Part shown: in pieces, positions 7,801 through 16,063 of the stretch | How the letters are laid out: every line of letters begins with the position of its first letter | How positions within the stretch are numbered: position 1 is the first letter of the stretch | Source of the DNA: Candidatus Solincola tengchongensis | GTDB lineage: Bacteria; Actinomycetota; Geothermincolia; Geothermincolales; RBG-13-55-18 | Assembly (NCBI GenBank): GCA_015711895.1 | Contig: JACVJH010000079.1 | Coordinates: 1-24,485, forward strand | DNA length: 24,485 nt | Direction of reading: 5' to 3' | Notes under the pieces: generated by a model | Told to the model about the DNA's origin: nothing | Seen by the model: only the letters and a program-made list of their open reading frames with translations | Databases searched by the model: none | Translations under genes and position numbers: made by a program

Positions 7801-8426
7801 GGCGCCCGCCGGGATGGAGAGGGCAGCGAGATTGAACTGAGGCCGCTCGCAGAGGCCGGACCCGTCCCCGGCCATCCATCGCCCCGGAGATGTTTATGGG
7901 GTCGTTGGCACCGCCGCTGCTTTTCCTCGCCAGCAGGTCGAGGAACCCTTCCAAGTCTATCCCCGACTTCCGGATCACCGAAGATGTTTTGCATCCGGTC
8001 CATATCCCGGCGCGCGACTTGACGCGGCTCACCCTAAGGGCGCGTGAGCAACCCCGCACCTGTCCCCGGCATCGGAAGCGAATCCAGCTCTTAAGGAGGA
8101 TCTCTGGGAGACGACGGTCGGCGGTCGACCTTGCAGCCGGTCCTCCCTGTGAGCCGAAACCCGACTTTTTCAAGGGCTGCGGTTGGTGTGCGACAGAGGA
8201 TTCCCGGCACGCTTAGGAGTAACGATGTGACGGACATGGAGGATGAAAACGAGGTGATTGGTGCTCTCCATCCTGTATGCAAGGTGAAAAAGGGGGATTT
8301 CCCGACCGGAGGACGGGAAGAGAAAGCGCCTGCCCTTTCGCGGGTTCTGTACAGGAAAAGCGTGAAGGATAGGCGGCGGCATTATCCGAAGAGGTGTCCG
8401 CCTCTTGACGGGTCCTCCGAGACGAG
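7801..8426. other. 626-bp region with no recognised gene
   Basis: I see no gene with a credible start, composition or motif on either strand. A minus-strand frame across 7724-8173 contains a short helical-looking stretch (GIDLEGFLDLLARKS), which could be a relic but is too little to name. Near the right end, a small hairpin AAGAGG/CCTCTT spans 8389-8406. Confidence 0.4.
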
Positions 8427-8458
8427 AAGGTCCGGGACCGCTCTTCCCGGACCTTTTG
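8427..8458. terminator. Strong terminator hairpin next to tRNA-Val
   Basis: AAGGTCCGGGA (8427-8437) and TCCCGGACCTT (8445-8455) form an 11-bp perfect stem with a 7-base loop. On the + strand it is followed by TTTTGG and then TTT, close to a standard Rho-independent terminator. Reading the minus strand, the stem begins seven bases after the CCA end of the tRNA gene but is followed by CTCGTC rather than a T-run. It probably ends the tRNA transcript and may work in both directions. Confidence 0.75.
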
Positions 8459-8461
8459 GTT

Positions 8462-8536
8462 TGGTGGGCGCTGGGGGATTTGAACCCTCGACCTCTGCCG
8501 TGTGAAGGCAGCGCTCTCCCGCTGAGCTAAGCGCCC
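8462..8536 (-). tRNA. tRNA-Val (anticodon CAC)
   Basis: Reading the minus strand, the 7-bp acceptor stem GGGCGCT pairs with AGCGCCC, the D arm is GCTC/GAGC, and the anticodon arm is CTGCC-TTCACAC-GGCAG with anticodon CAC, which reads the valine codon GTG. The T arm is GAGGG-TTCAAAT-CCCCC, with one A-C mismatch at its second pair. The CCA end is encoded (8462-8464). It lies 78 bases downstream of the response-regulator gene on the same strand and 7 bases before a strong hairpin. Confidence 0.93.
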
Positions 8537-8546
8537 GCCGCAGCCA

Positions 8547-8552
8547 ATTATG
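8547..8552 (-). promoter_or_regulatory. Possible -10 element of the tRNA-Val gene
   Basis: CATAAT on the minus strand lies ten bases before the tRNA 5' end, inside a locally AT-rich stretch (8545-8580) in otherwise GC-rich DNA. No good -35 hexamer is visible at the usual distance, so this is tentative. Confidence 0.35.
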
Positions 8553-8614
8553 TTATCAGAATTTCCTCGCGATTAGAAGGATGCATCTCGGTTCGATGCC
8601 GACCTTCCTGCTGC

Positions 8615-9304
8615 TCAGAAGAACTTGTAGCCCACGCCGGTGACCGTCTTGATGAACTCCGGGTTGGAGGAATCGCGTTCGATCTTCTTGCGCAGCCGGG
8701 CGATGTGGGTGTCGATGGTCCGGGAGATTCCCGGGTCGTCGTAACCCCACAGGGCCTTGACTATCTCCTTGCGGGAGAAGACCGTGCCCCGGTGGCTGGC
8801 CAGGAGCCACAGGAGGTCGAACTCCGTCTGGGTCAGCTCAACGGGCCGGTCGTCCACGGACACCTCCCGCCGCCGCCGGTCGATCTCCAGGCCGCCCACG
8901 GATATGTACTCCTCCTTTTCCGAGGAGTCCCGCACCATGTCCGCGCGGCGGAGGGCGGCCTTAACCCTGGCGATCAGCTCCGCTCCCTTGAAGGGCTTGG
9001 TGATGTAGTCGTCTCCGCCGATGGCCAGTCCGCTTACCAGGTCGGTAATGTCGTCCTTGGCGGTGAGGAAGAGGATGGGCGCCGCCGTCTCGTCGCGCAG
9101 GCGGCGGCACACCTCCATGCCGTCCACCTTGGGCATGATGATGTCCAGGATGATGAGGTCCGGATGTTCCTCGCGACACACGCGCAACGCCTCCTCCCCG
9201 TCCTCGGCGGTGAGCAACTCGTAGCCCTCCACCGCCAGGAGCTCGGAGATGAGCCTGCGGATATGCGGGTCGTCGTCGGCGATGAGGATCCTCTTGCCCG
9301 CCAT
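8615..9304 (-). CDS. OmpR/PhoB-family response regulator (orphan)
   Basis: A 229-residue two-component transcription factor. The receiver domain (about 1-120) keeps all the key residues: acidic pair D10-D11, phospho-acceptor D54 in LIILDIIMP, T81 and K103 in TKPFK. A linker follows, then a winged-helix DNA-binding domain (about 135-229) with ELTQTEFDLLWLLASHRG and the closing RTIDTHIARLRKKIE and TVTGVGYKF typical of this family. ATG 9304 has GGGGAGGT upstream with seven bases between GGAGG and the ATG; longer starts would add an unrelated leader. No histidine kinase gene is adjacent, so the partner must be elsewhere. The AT-rich stretch near 9415-9440 is the likely promoter area. The regulated genes cannot be named from this window. 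Confidence 0.95.
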   Translation of the reverse strand: MAGKRILIADDDPHIRRLISELLAVEGYELLTAEDGEEALRVCREEHPDLIILDIIMPKVDGMEVCRRLRDETAAPILFLTAKDDITDLVSGLAIGGDDYITKPFKGAELIARVKAALRRADMVRDSSEKEEYISVGGLEIDRRRREVSVDDRPVELTQTEFDLLWLLASHRGTVFSRKEIVKALWGYDDPGISRTIDTHIARLRKKIERDSSNPEFIKTVTGVGYKFF

Positions 9305-9492
9305 GACCTTACCTCCCCGGCGATGACCGTCCGGACACTCCCAGCCCGGGACGTACTTGATCCGGAGGGCATCCACCTCCTCGTTTACGTGCCAGCTTGC
9401 CGCCGGCGCGTTTCATTTCTTCCATACCATAAATATAATCGGTCGGTTGAGACCCCCTTTTGAGCCGGAGGTTGAGAGGGCCCGGCTGCCGT

Positions 9493-10341
9493 TCAGGCCG
9501 AGATGCGGGCCAGGGCCGGGGAGGAGGGAAGCTCCACCGTCACGCCCGCCTCGGCGAGCGCTTCCTGGACGGCCCGGTAGTGCATAAACCCGCCCATGTG
9601 CAGCACGGTCTCGCCCAGCTCGCGGTCCACTTGCATGGAGGCCACGCAGGGGAAACTGTGCCAGTATTTGGCGACCACTTCGGCCACCGAGGCGTCGAGC
9701 GGCGCGCCCTTGAGGTTGAAGGCCACGTAATAGGTGTTCCCGCATGGCGCGCTGCGCAGCACCCGGGCCTCCCGGATATAGCCGTCACCCAGCTCCAGGT
9801 GGAGGCGGGGGTAACCGATGCGGAAGTGTTCCATGAACTCGTCCACCGCGGGGTGGATGCCGGGCTGAAGGGAGCAGAAGGGCTTGGGAAACGCGCACCC
9901 CATGTCCAGCCGGCGGCAGGCTTTCCGCACCTCTCCCCTCACCCAGCGCGTCACCCATTCCGGCGCCTCCGATGGGGCGATGAGCACCCGGGAACCGGCG
10001 TGATGGGCCAGCTCGGGCAGGGCCAGGAGGACTTCCTGGTGCACGTTTATGGCCACCGTGGCCTCGTGGGGAGGTAGTTCGCCCCTCAATAACTCGGCAG
10101 GGTCGTCGAGGTAGTAGGGGAGCACGGAAGGGAGCTGGATGACGTCCGCGATGTCCGCGGTGAAGTCGATGCCGTAGGTGTCCCGGCAGTGGTCGCACAG
10201 GGCTCCGCAGCCGTTGCAGTAGCCCTCCTCGTTCACCAGGTGGCGGATGAAACGCTCGGCGAAGGTGTCGTCAAAGGTGACGGAAAAGGGATCCGGCCGG
10301 GGCGGTATGGAGCCCCCGCAGTACACGATGAGCAGCTTCAT
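9493..10341 (-). CDS. DUF166 family protein (mostly archaeal family)
   Basis: A 282-residue protein opening MKLLIVYCGGSIPP, with a four-Cys cluster GYCNGCGALCDHCR (C42, C45, C49, C52) suited to binding zinc or an iron-sulfur cluster. It continues with blocks such as DIADVIQLPSVLPYYLDDP (64-82) and APCGNTYYVAFNLKGAPLD. These fit DUF166, found mainly in methanogens and other anaerobes; some members were historically annotated as thymidylate synthase, an assignment I regard as unproven. The gene follows nrdJ on the same strand after a 390-base gap, so joint transcription is uncertain. ATG 10341 is preceded by the purine-rich GGAAGTGACGGG. Family call is from memory of its motifs; biochemical role unknown. 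Confidence 0.7.
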   Translation of the reverse strand: MKLLIVYCGGSIPPRPDPFSVTFDDTFAERFIRHLVNEEGYCNGCGALCDHCRDTYGIDFTADIADVIQLPSVLPYYLDDPAELLRGELPPHEATVAINVHQEVLLALPELAHHAGSRVLIAPSEAPEWVTRWVRGEVRKACRRLDMGCAFPKPFCSLQPGIHPAVDEFMEHFRIGYPRLHLELGDGYIREARVLRSAPCGNTYYVAFNLKGAPLDASVAEVVAKYWHSFPCVASMQVDRELGETVLHMGGFMHYRAVQEALAEAGVTVELPSSPALARISA

Positions 10342-10731
10342 CCCGTCACTTCCGTCCTTCGCTCCGGACCTCGGGGCTCCAGTTCGGCCGGTCTTGGCAC
10401 CGGGACGGGGAGTGACCGGCCTTCCTGTCGACCCTCCGGTTCTTTACTCGCTTTGTTTCGGTCGTTTCAGTCCTGCGCGGTTCCGCGACATCCGGTCCCT
10501 TCCCATTCAGGAATGGGGAGGGGATGGGCCGGGCATCTCGCACCTTTCGCGGTCGGCCCTTTCCTTCACGAGACGGTTCAGGAAGGGTCCCTCCAAAGCC
10601 TCTGTCCAGCTCAGAGGAAACGCTGTGGAGGGGATGGGTCCGCCTTCGTATTCCGATCCCACCACGGCAACGCCACGGCGGAGCTCGTCTTCTCCTTCAC
10701 CGTCCCGCCTTTCCCCTCGGAGCTTTCATGT
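10342..10731. other. 390-bp gap between nrdJ and the DUF166 gene
   Basis: No gene seen. A 9-bp stem (10499-10507 with 10512-10520, one G-T pair, loop CAGG) is present without a T-run on either strand. The 12-mer GGAGGGGATGGG occurs twice on the + strand, near 10517 and 10629. A promoter for the DUF166 gene would be expected here, but I cannot identify one. Confidence 0.4.
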
Positions 10732-12840
10732 TTAGAAGAAGCAAAGGGGAGTGGGGCACCCGCCGGCGTACTCCGATTCTGCCATGGTGTAGTCCGGCCT
10801 CTCCATGAGCCTCATCATGGAGTCGCTTCCCAGGTAGAGGACCTGCTCCCGCTTGCTCCCGTAGCGGTAGACGGTTATCCCCTTGCATCCCAGGCGGTAG
10901 GCCAGGAGGTAGGCCTCCTCGATATCGTCGATGGAGGCGTCGGAAGGGAAGTTGATGGTCTTGGACACCGCGTTGTCGCAGTGCTTCTGGAAGACGGCCT
11001 GCATGCGCACGTGCCACTCCGGGGCGATGTCGAAGGCGGTGACGAAGACCCGCTTCACGTCCTCGGGGATGCCCTCCACGTAGTGGAGGGTGCCGCTGCG
11101 GGCGATGTCCATCATCAGGTCGTTCCCGTAGAAACCCCTCTCCCTGGCCACCTGCTCGAAGATGGGGTTGACCTCCATGAGCCGGGTGCCCTCGATGACG
11201 TTGCGCACGAAGGAGATGGCGAAGAGGGGCTCGATGCCCGATGAGGTGCCGGCGATTATGCTGATGGTGCCGGTGGGGGCGATGGTCACCGTGGTGGCGT
11301 TGCGCATGGGGATGCCCCTCTTGTCCCAGACCGAGCCCGGGTAGTTGGGGAAGTTGCCCCGTTCTGCCGCCAGCTCGGAGCTGGCGCGGTGGGATTCCTC
11401 CTCCAGGATGGAGGCGATCTCCTCCGCCGCCTGCAGGCCCTCCTCGGAGTCGTAGGGGATGCCCATCATGAGCAAGGCGTCGGCGAAGCCCATGACCCCC
11501 AGGCCTATCTTGCGGTTCCCCTTGGTAACCCTCTCCGTCTCCTCCAGCGGCCAGCGGTTGACGTCGATGACGTCGTCCAGGAAGCGTACCGCGGTGCGGA
11601 TGACCGAACGGAACCTCTCCCGGTCCAGCTTCCCGTCGCGCACCATGAGCTTGAGGTTGATGGAGCCCAGGTTGCAGCTCTCCCAGGGGAGCAGGGGCTG
11701 CTCCCCACAGGGGTTGGTGGACTCTATCTCCCCCAGGTGGGGCGTGGGGTTATGGCGGTTGATGGTGTCCAGGAAGATGAGCCCCGGGTCCCCCGTGCGC
11801 CAGGCCTGGGTGACGATGAGGTTGAAGACGTCGCGGGCGTGCAGGCTACCGGTCACCGCCCCGTTGCGCGGGTTGCGCAACAGGTACACCTCGTCCTTCT
11901 CCAGGGCCTCCATGAACTCGTCGGTGATGCCCACCGAGAGGTTGAAGTTGGAGAGGAAGCCCTCCTGGTCCTTGGCGGTGATGAAGTCCAGGATGTCCGG
12001 GTGGTCGCAGCGCAGGATGCCCATGTTGGCTCCCCGCCTGCGGCCTCCCTGCCGGATTATCTCCGTGGTCACGTCGAAGATGCGCATGAAGGAGACCGGG
12101 CCGGAGGCGATGCCCATGGTGGTCTGCACCACGTCCCCCTTGGGGCGCAGGCGGGAGAAGGAGAAGCCGGTCCCGCCTCCGGACTTGTGCACCAAGGCCA
12201 TGTTCTTCACAGCGTCGAAGATGCCGGGGATGGAGTCCTCCACGGGGAGTACGAAGCAGGCGGAGAGCTGCCCCACCTCGGTGCCCGCGTTCATCAGGGT
12301 GGGAGAGTTGGGAAGAAATTCCAGGGAGACCATGAGGCGGTAGAACTCCTCCTCCCAGGCCGAGACGTCGGCCCCCGGGTCGTACAGCCTCTCCGCCTCG
12401 GCCACGGCACGGGCCACGCGCCGGAACATCTGGTCCGGTGTCTCCGCCACCTGGCCCCGCTCGTCCTTCAGGAGGTAGCGCTTCTTGAGCACGTTGACGG
12501 CGTTGATGGTCAGCTTGAGCTCGTCGCGGACCCCCAGGAAGTCCTTGGTGCGGCGGATCTCGGCCCTCTTCTCCCGGTAGAGGATGTAAGCCTTGGCCGT
12601 GCGGGGAAGGCCCCTCTCGATGAGGGTCTCCTCCACCAGGTCCTGCACTTCCTCCACGGTGGGGATATCGCCGACGTAGCGCTCCTCGAGCTTGACGGCT
12701 ACCTCGTCGGCCAGGGATTCGGCCCGGGAAGGATCCCCCTCGCCCACCGCTTCCAGGGCTTTACGCACCGCGGCGGCGATCTTCACCTTCTCGAAGGGCA
12801 CCACGGAGCCGTCCCGCTTCCGGATCCTGTCCAGGGGCAT
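10732..12840 (-). CDS. nrdJ: Adenosylcobalamin-dependent (class II) ribonucleotide reductase
   Basis: A 702-residue enzyme that reduces ribonucleotides to deoxyribonucleotides using a B12-generated thiyl radical, without oxygen. An N-terminal ATP-cone (about 4-98) provides allosteric control. The catalytic barrel keeps the redox pair C195 (QLSACFVLP) and C389 (ESCNLGS) and the active-site set N376-C378-E380 in NPCGE. Two further Cys at the end (C695 and C700 in GGCPTPLC) form the shuttle that passes electrons to the active site. ATG 12840 is chosen because the ATP-cone begins right after it and GGAAGGAG lies seven bases upstream; an in-frame GTG at 12930 and ATG at 12915 are too close to the likely promoter. 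No activator or NrdB gene is needed or seen. The glutaredoxin-like protein at 17448-17699 could be its electron donor. Confidence 0.96.
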   Translation of the reverse strand: MPLDRIRKRDGSVVPFEKVKIAAAVRKALEAVGEGDPSRAESLADEVAVKLEERYVGDIPTVEEVQDLVEETLIERGLPRTAKAYILYREKRAEIRRTKDFLGVRDELKLTINAVNVLKKRYLLKDERGQVAETPDQMFRRVARAVAEAERLYDPGADVSAWEEEFYRLMVSLEFLPNSPTLMNAGTEVGQLSACFVLPVEDSIPGIFDAVKNMALVHKSGGGTGFSFSRLRPKGDVVQTTMGIASGPVSFMRIFDVTTEIIRQGGRRRGANMGILRCDHPDILDFITAKDQEGFLSNFNLSVGITDEFMEALEKDEVYLLRNPRNGAVTGSLHARDVFNLIVTQAWRTGDPGLIFLDTINRHNPTPHLGEIESTNPCGEQPLLPWESCNLGSINLKLMVRDGKLDRERFRSVIRTAVRFLDDVIDVNRWPLEETERVTKGNRKIGLGVMGFADALLMMGIPYDSEEGLQAAEEIASILEEESHRASSELAAERGNFPNYPGSVWDKRGIPMRNATTVTIAPTGTISIIAGTSSGIEPLFAISFVRNVIEGTRLMEVNPIFEQVARERGFYGNDLMMDIARSGTLHYVEGIPEDVKRVFVTAFDIAPEWHVRMQAVFQKHCDNAVSKTINFPSDASIDDIEEAYLLAYRLGCKGITVYRYGSKREQVLYLGSDSMMRLMERPDYTMAESEYAGGCPTPLCFF

Positions 12841-12917
12841 GGTCGCTCTCCTTCCTCTTTCTGTCCGCTCTTTCCGTCCGGCCGGCTGGTGTGATCGGTA
12901 CCTTTCTTCACCCATAG

Positions 12918-12951
12918 ATTGTACCCGCACCTGGTGACCGTATACACGGTC
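12918..12951 (-). promoter_or_regulatory. Promoter with overlapping operator-like dyad upstream of nrdJ
   Basis: On the minus strand a good -10 hexamer, TACAAT (12918-12923), lies 77 bases before the nrdJ start. Just upstream, GACCGTGTATACGGTC (12936-12951) is a near-perfect 16-bp dyad with 6-bp arms that covers the place of the -35 hexamer (12941-12946). A repressor bound there would block transcription. NrdR is the usual repressor of such genes, but this sequence does not match the AT-rich NrdR box well and only one copy is seen. Confidence 0.5.
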
Positions 12952-13133
12952 TTGTACCCGATCGGAGACCGGGCAGCGGGACGAGGCGGGTCACGGGACC
13001 AAGCTCCGCCTCCGCGACCTTTAGGGTGTGGGGGAAGGCCGTTCTCCCCAGCTTGAGGGACCGTGCCGGAGGGGGGAAGGCATGCGGGTGGGTCGCGGGA
13101 GCGGAAGCCTGGGAAGAGGCGGATGGTGACCGC

Positions 13134-14774
13134 TCAGGGCGGAGGGCCCTCGTCAGTCCAGCGCAAGAGCTCGCTCAGCCGCTCGAAGCGCTTGACCTTC
13201 TCCGGATCGACCCCGGTGGTATCGAAATCTCGCTCCGCGGTGTAGAGGCCGGTGTCCGCCGCCCCGCAGGGGTCGAGGGCGGCCGAGATACCTTTCTGCC
13301 AGCGGTTGAAGTTTCCAGCCAGCGGACTCAGCGCTTTGCGCACCTCCGGGCTGAGGACGGAAAGGGGGGTCATACAGCGCTCGATGGCCTCCAGGGTGGA
13401 GGCGAAGGCGATGGGTTTCAGAGCCTGCAGGCTCTTCTCCTCGTGCACGCTGTACATGTGTACCACCTCGCAGTGGGCCCAGGTGTTGTTCTCGTAGGGG
13501 ACGAAATAGGGGTTCTCCGCCCCGTCGTCGAGGATGGCCCCCCTCTCTATCCAGGGCCTCTTCACCTCGGCGATGGCCTCGGACCACGGCATCTGGGAGT
13601 CCAGGGCATCGTTCCCGTCCAGGTTGGTGCAGAAGGTGCCCCCGAGGCGGAAGGCGGCGGGGATCAGGCTTGCGCGGATGAGGTTGAGGGGAAGGAGGGG
13701 GCCCAGTGGTGGATGCTGCATGTCCAGGATGATGCCCTCGTGCCCGTGGACGATCTCCCTCAACACCGCCTCCTGGTACTCCAATTCCGGCATGGAATCC
13801 CCCGCCAGGAGCACGGTGAACGGATACCGGAGCGCCTCGTAGGCGATGGCTCGAAGGTTCTTCGTGCGCATTATCTTGCGATAGAGCTTGGGTGTCATGG
13901 CCATGGGGAAGGAGGCCAGGCTTACGCGCAGGCACAGGTAGCCGATCTCCGCTTCCCCCAGGGCGTACATGGCCTCGGCGAAGTCGTGCGTCCGGTGGAA
14001 GACGCAGCCGTAGAAGCGCAGGTTGGGCGGCTGTTCGACCACGGAGTCGAAGACGGTACCCTCTGCCCGGAGCGATGGGGGCCCCGGCCAGTTGAAGAGT
14101 TTGAGGGCGCATTTGGTAAATATACCCAGGCCGCCGAAGGCCCCGGAGGCTCCACGCATTATGCTCCGTAGGGAGGGTCCGGGGCCGTCGCCCGTGAACC
14201 AACCCAGTCCCGAGCCGGGAGAGCCAAGCCGCAGCAGTTCCCCGTCGGGCAGCACCCATTCCACACCCAGCAGGTTGCGCGGGCTGTAGCTCATGTAGAT
14301 GCCGTCGTGTCCCACCCCGTGCATGGAGGTGGCGCTGGCCAGTGGGGAGCACACCGGTCCCGCCCCGATGAGGTGGGTGTTAAGGCCGCGCTTCATGGCC
14401 TCGGCCTGGAGCTGGGCCCCGCTCACGCACGGTTCCACCACCGCGATCATGTTCTTCTCGTCGATGTCCAGGATGCGGTCCATGCGGCGCAGGTCCACCT
14501 GCACCACTCCCACGGCGGTGGGACCGGCATGCACTCCCCATCCCGTGCACAAGGCCTTGAACCTCAGCCCGTGCCGGTTACAGACCCTCACCACCGCCCG
14601 CACCTCGTCCGTGGATCCGGGCAGGACCACCGCCTCCGGCCGCGGGGTCCACAGCGCGGGGTCCTCGTTGAGGAAGGGCTGCCAGGCATAGGTGTCGAGC
14701 ACCGCGGGCTCGCGGGAGGCGTTCTCCTCACCCACCGCCACCTGCAGCTCCCTGAAAGCGTCGTCGGGAATCAT
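13134..14774 (-). CDS. FAD-linked oxidase (PCMH-type, VAO/GlcD-like superfamily)
   Basis: A 546-residue flavoprotein. The N-terminal half holds the PCMH-type FAD domain (about 45-230): RPEAVVLPGSTDEVRAVVRV, VVQVDLRRMDRILDID, then a Gly-rich stretch ending MRGASGAFGGLGIFTKCALK, the standard GxxGxxGIxTK-like ending of this fold. The C-terminal half (about 240-540) is the substrate-binding cap, which carries no motif that lets me name the substrate. Relatives oxidise hydroxy acids, phenols or alkyl ethers. No partner Cys-rich (GlcF-like) iron-sulfur gene is next to it. ATG 14774 has AGAGG six bases upstream. It is separated from nrdJ by 293 bases and from the HAMP gene by 118 bases. Superfamily sure, substrate unknown. 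Confidence 0.85.
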   Translation of the reverse strand: MIPDDAFRELQVAVGEENASREPAVLDTYAWQPFLNEDPALWTPRPEAVVLPGSTDEVRAVVRVCNRHGLRFKALCTGWGVHAGPTAVGVVQVDLRRMDRILDIDEKNMIAVVEPCVSGAQLQAEAMKRGLNTHLIGAGPVCSPLASATSMHGVGHDGIYMSYSPRNLLGVEWVLPDGELLRLGSPGSGLGWFTGDGPGPSLRSIMRGASGAFGGLGIFTKCALKLFNWPGPPSLRAEGTVFDSVVEQPPNLRFYGCVFHRTHDFAEAMYALGEAEIGYLCLRVSLASFPMAMTPKLYRKIMRTKNLRAIAYEALRYPFTVLLAGDSMPELEYQEAVLREIVHGHEGIILDMQHPPLGPLLPLNLIRASLIPAAFRLGGTFCTNLDGNDALDSQMPWSEAIAEVKRPWIERGAILDDGAENPYFVPYENNTWAHCEVVHMYSVHEEKSLQALKPIAFASTLEAIERCMTPLSVLSPEVRKALSPLAGNFNRWQKGISAALDPCGAADTGLYTAERDFDTTGVDPEKVKRFERLSELLRWTDEGPPP

Positions 14775-14892
14775 GTACGCCTCTCATCTTCCCCTGGACC
14801 CGTTTTATTCGGCGTCCCGGGCTGGTTCCCAAGCCCGCCCCCTTCGCCGGAGGCGGCGAGGAGCGGTCAGGCGGGTTGGCGGTCGGCCAACC

Positions 14893-15843
14893 CTACTCGC
14901 CCTTCATCGCCGCGGCGAAGGTCCTCCGGATGCTCTCCAGCATCTCCCGGAAGGCGCGCTCCAGGATGGAGAAATCCCCTCCCTCCTGGACCTGTATCTC
15001 GACGTCGAGGTCCCCCTCCATCACCCTCTCCGCCGACTTTGCCAGGCGCTCCAGGGGCATGGTTATCCTCTTGCGTATGAGCCAGCTGAGGACGAAGAAG
15101 CTCACGAAGATGACCGCCAAGACGGAGAGGCCCACCACCGTCCCCAGCGTGAGGAGGAGGTGGCGCCGCTCCTGGTCATAGTAGCCCTTTACCGCGGACA
15201 CCTCGTCGGCGAAAGGTTTGAAGCCCAGGTATCCGGCGACGTAACCGAGCTGCGGGTCCTCTATCTTCCTGGTGATGGCCAGATATTCCCCCTGCAGCCC
15301 CAGTTCGGGGATTCCTTCTTCGCGGTACACGTAAGGCTTCCCGGCGAGCAGGCTTTCGGCGATGTCCGGTGGTATCTTCCAATGGTATATCAGGTCCTCG
15401 CGGTTGCAGGCGAAGATGAGTGGCTCCGGGACCCTGAAATCCGGACTGGAGATGACGATGATCATGTGGAGGTTGACCCCCATGGGGTTGGTGTTCGCCA
15501 GCTCCCCCAGGTAATCGCTGATTTTCCTTTGTGACTCGCTGAGCTGCTCCTGCAGGAGGGCGGCGGCGATCCTCGCCGTTCCCTCCTGGCGGACGTAAAC
15601 CATGAACTCCGCCATCCTCTGCTGCATGGTGTAGAAGAAGAAGGAGGAGACGTCCTCGGCGCTCTCGTCCAGCAGCTTGTCCACGCTCTTTTCAATGAGG
15701 CGGTCCTGGGAGGCCCGCACGCTTAAGAAGATGGCCAGACCGGAAATGACCATCACCACCACCAGGAGGGCGGTGATCTCCCAGAGGATCCTGGACCGGG
15801 CGGCCAACGCTTTCTTGCCCTCAATGTTCTTCGCGGTTGCCAT
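14893..15843 (-). CDS. Membrane sensor-like protein: TM - extracytoplasmic domain - TM - HAMP, no output domain
   Basis: A 316-residue protein with a first membrane segment (about 21-42), a ~180-residue outside domain (43-225), a second membrane segment (228-256) and a HAMP domain (about 257-310: RKRITMPLERLAKSAERVME, then GDLDVEI). The outside domain has the long N-terminal helix and mixed strands expected of a double Cache-type sensor, but I cannot name a ligand. It stops after HAMP at MKGE, where a kinase, cyclase or chemotaxis domain would normally follow; no such domain is encoded directly downstream on this strand. GTG 15849 is also possible; ATG 15843 is preferred, with GAGGTGA and AAGGAG upstream. 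It could act through a separate partner. The orphan response regulator 5.6 kb away is a candidate partner only by absence of alternatives. Confidence 0.8.
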   Translation of the reverse strand: MATAKNIEGKKALAARSRILWEITALLVVVMVISGLAIFLSVRASQDRLIEKSVDKLLDESAEDVSSFFFYTMQQRMAEFMVYVRQEGTARIAAALLQEQLSESQRKISDYLGELANTNPMGVNLHMIIVISSPDFRVPEPLIFACNREDLIYHWKIPPDIAESLLAGKPYVYREEGIPELGLQGEYLAITRKIEDPQLGYVAGYLGFKPFADEVSAVKGYYDQERRHLLLTLGTVVGLSVLAVIFVSFFVLSWLIRKRITMPLERLAKSAERVMEGDLDVEIQVQEGGDFSILERAFREMLESIRRTFAAAMKGE

Positions 15844-15879
15844 ACTCACCTCACTCCTTCCTCAGGGATCAATCCCGCA

Positions 15880-15937
15880 AGGCCCTGGATTCCGGATGGG
15901 GATGTCTTGCCAACGCTCCCACCTCGTCCGCCCCACC
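15880..15937. repeat. 58-bp direct repeat, copy 1
   Basis: It begins AGGCCCTGGATTCCGGATGG and ends CGTCCGCCCCACC. It matches copy 2 at 16006-16063 at 57 of 58 positions; the start-to-start distance is 126 bases, a multiple of three. Both copies are intergenic. Confidence 0.85.
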
Positions 15938-16005
15938 CGGAAGAAGGCGAATCCTCCCCTCGCCTGCTTTCCGCCTCTCCCTCGGGCTGGATGGCGCTTC
16001 CCTCC

Positions 16006-16063
16006 AGGCCCTGGATTCCGGATGGGGATGTCTTGCCAACGCTCCCACCTCGTCTGCCCCACC
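16006..16063. repeat. 58-bp direct repeat, copy 2
   Basis: Same sequence as copy 1 (15880-15937) except for one C-to-T change near the right end (CGTCTGCCCCACC). The sequence between the copies is unrelated to the repeat. Confidence 0.85.

Noticed and set aside
10499..10520. A 9-bp hairpin downstream of nrdJ as a terminator
   Set aside because: No T-run on either strand and more than 200 bases beyond the nrdJ stop.
11389..12894. A 501-codon + strand open frame opposite nrdJ
   Set aside because: It is the antisense of a confident gene; the high GC content keeps the frame free of stops. The product is His/Gly/Val-rich with no motif.
12936..12951. Calling the nrdJ dyad an NrdR box
   Set aside because: NrdR boxes are AT-rich and usually paired at a fixed spacing; only one GC-rich dyad is present, so it is reported as a general operator candidate.
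12841..13133. A cobalamin riboswitch in the nrdJ leader
   Set aside because: I looked for the B12-box and the surrounding conserved core on the minus strand and did not find them; a promoter with a dyad explains the region better.
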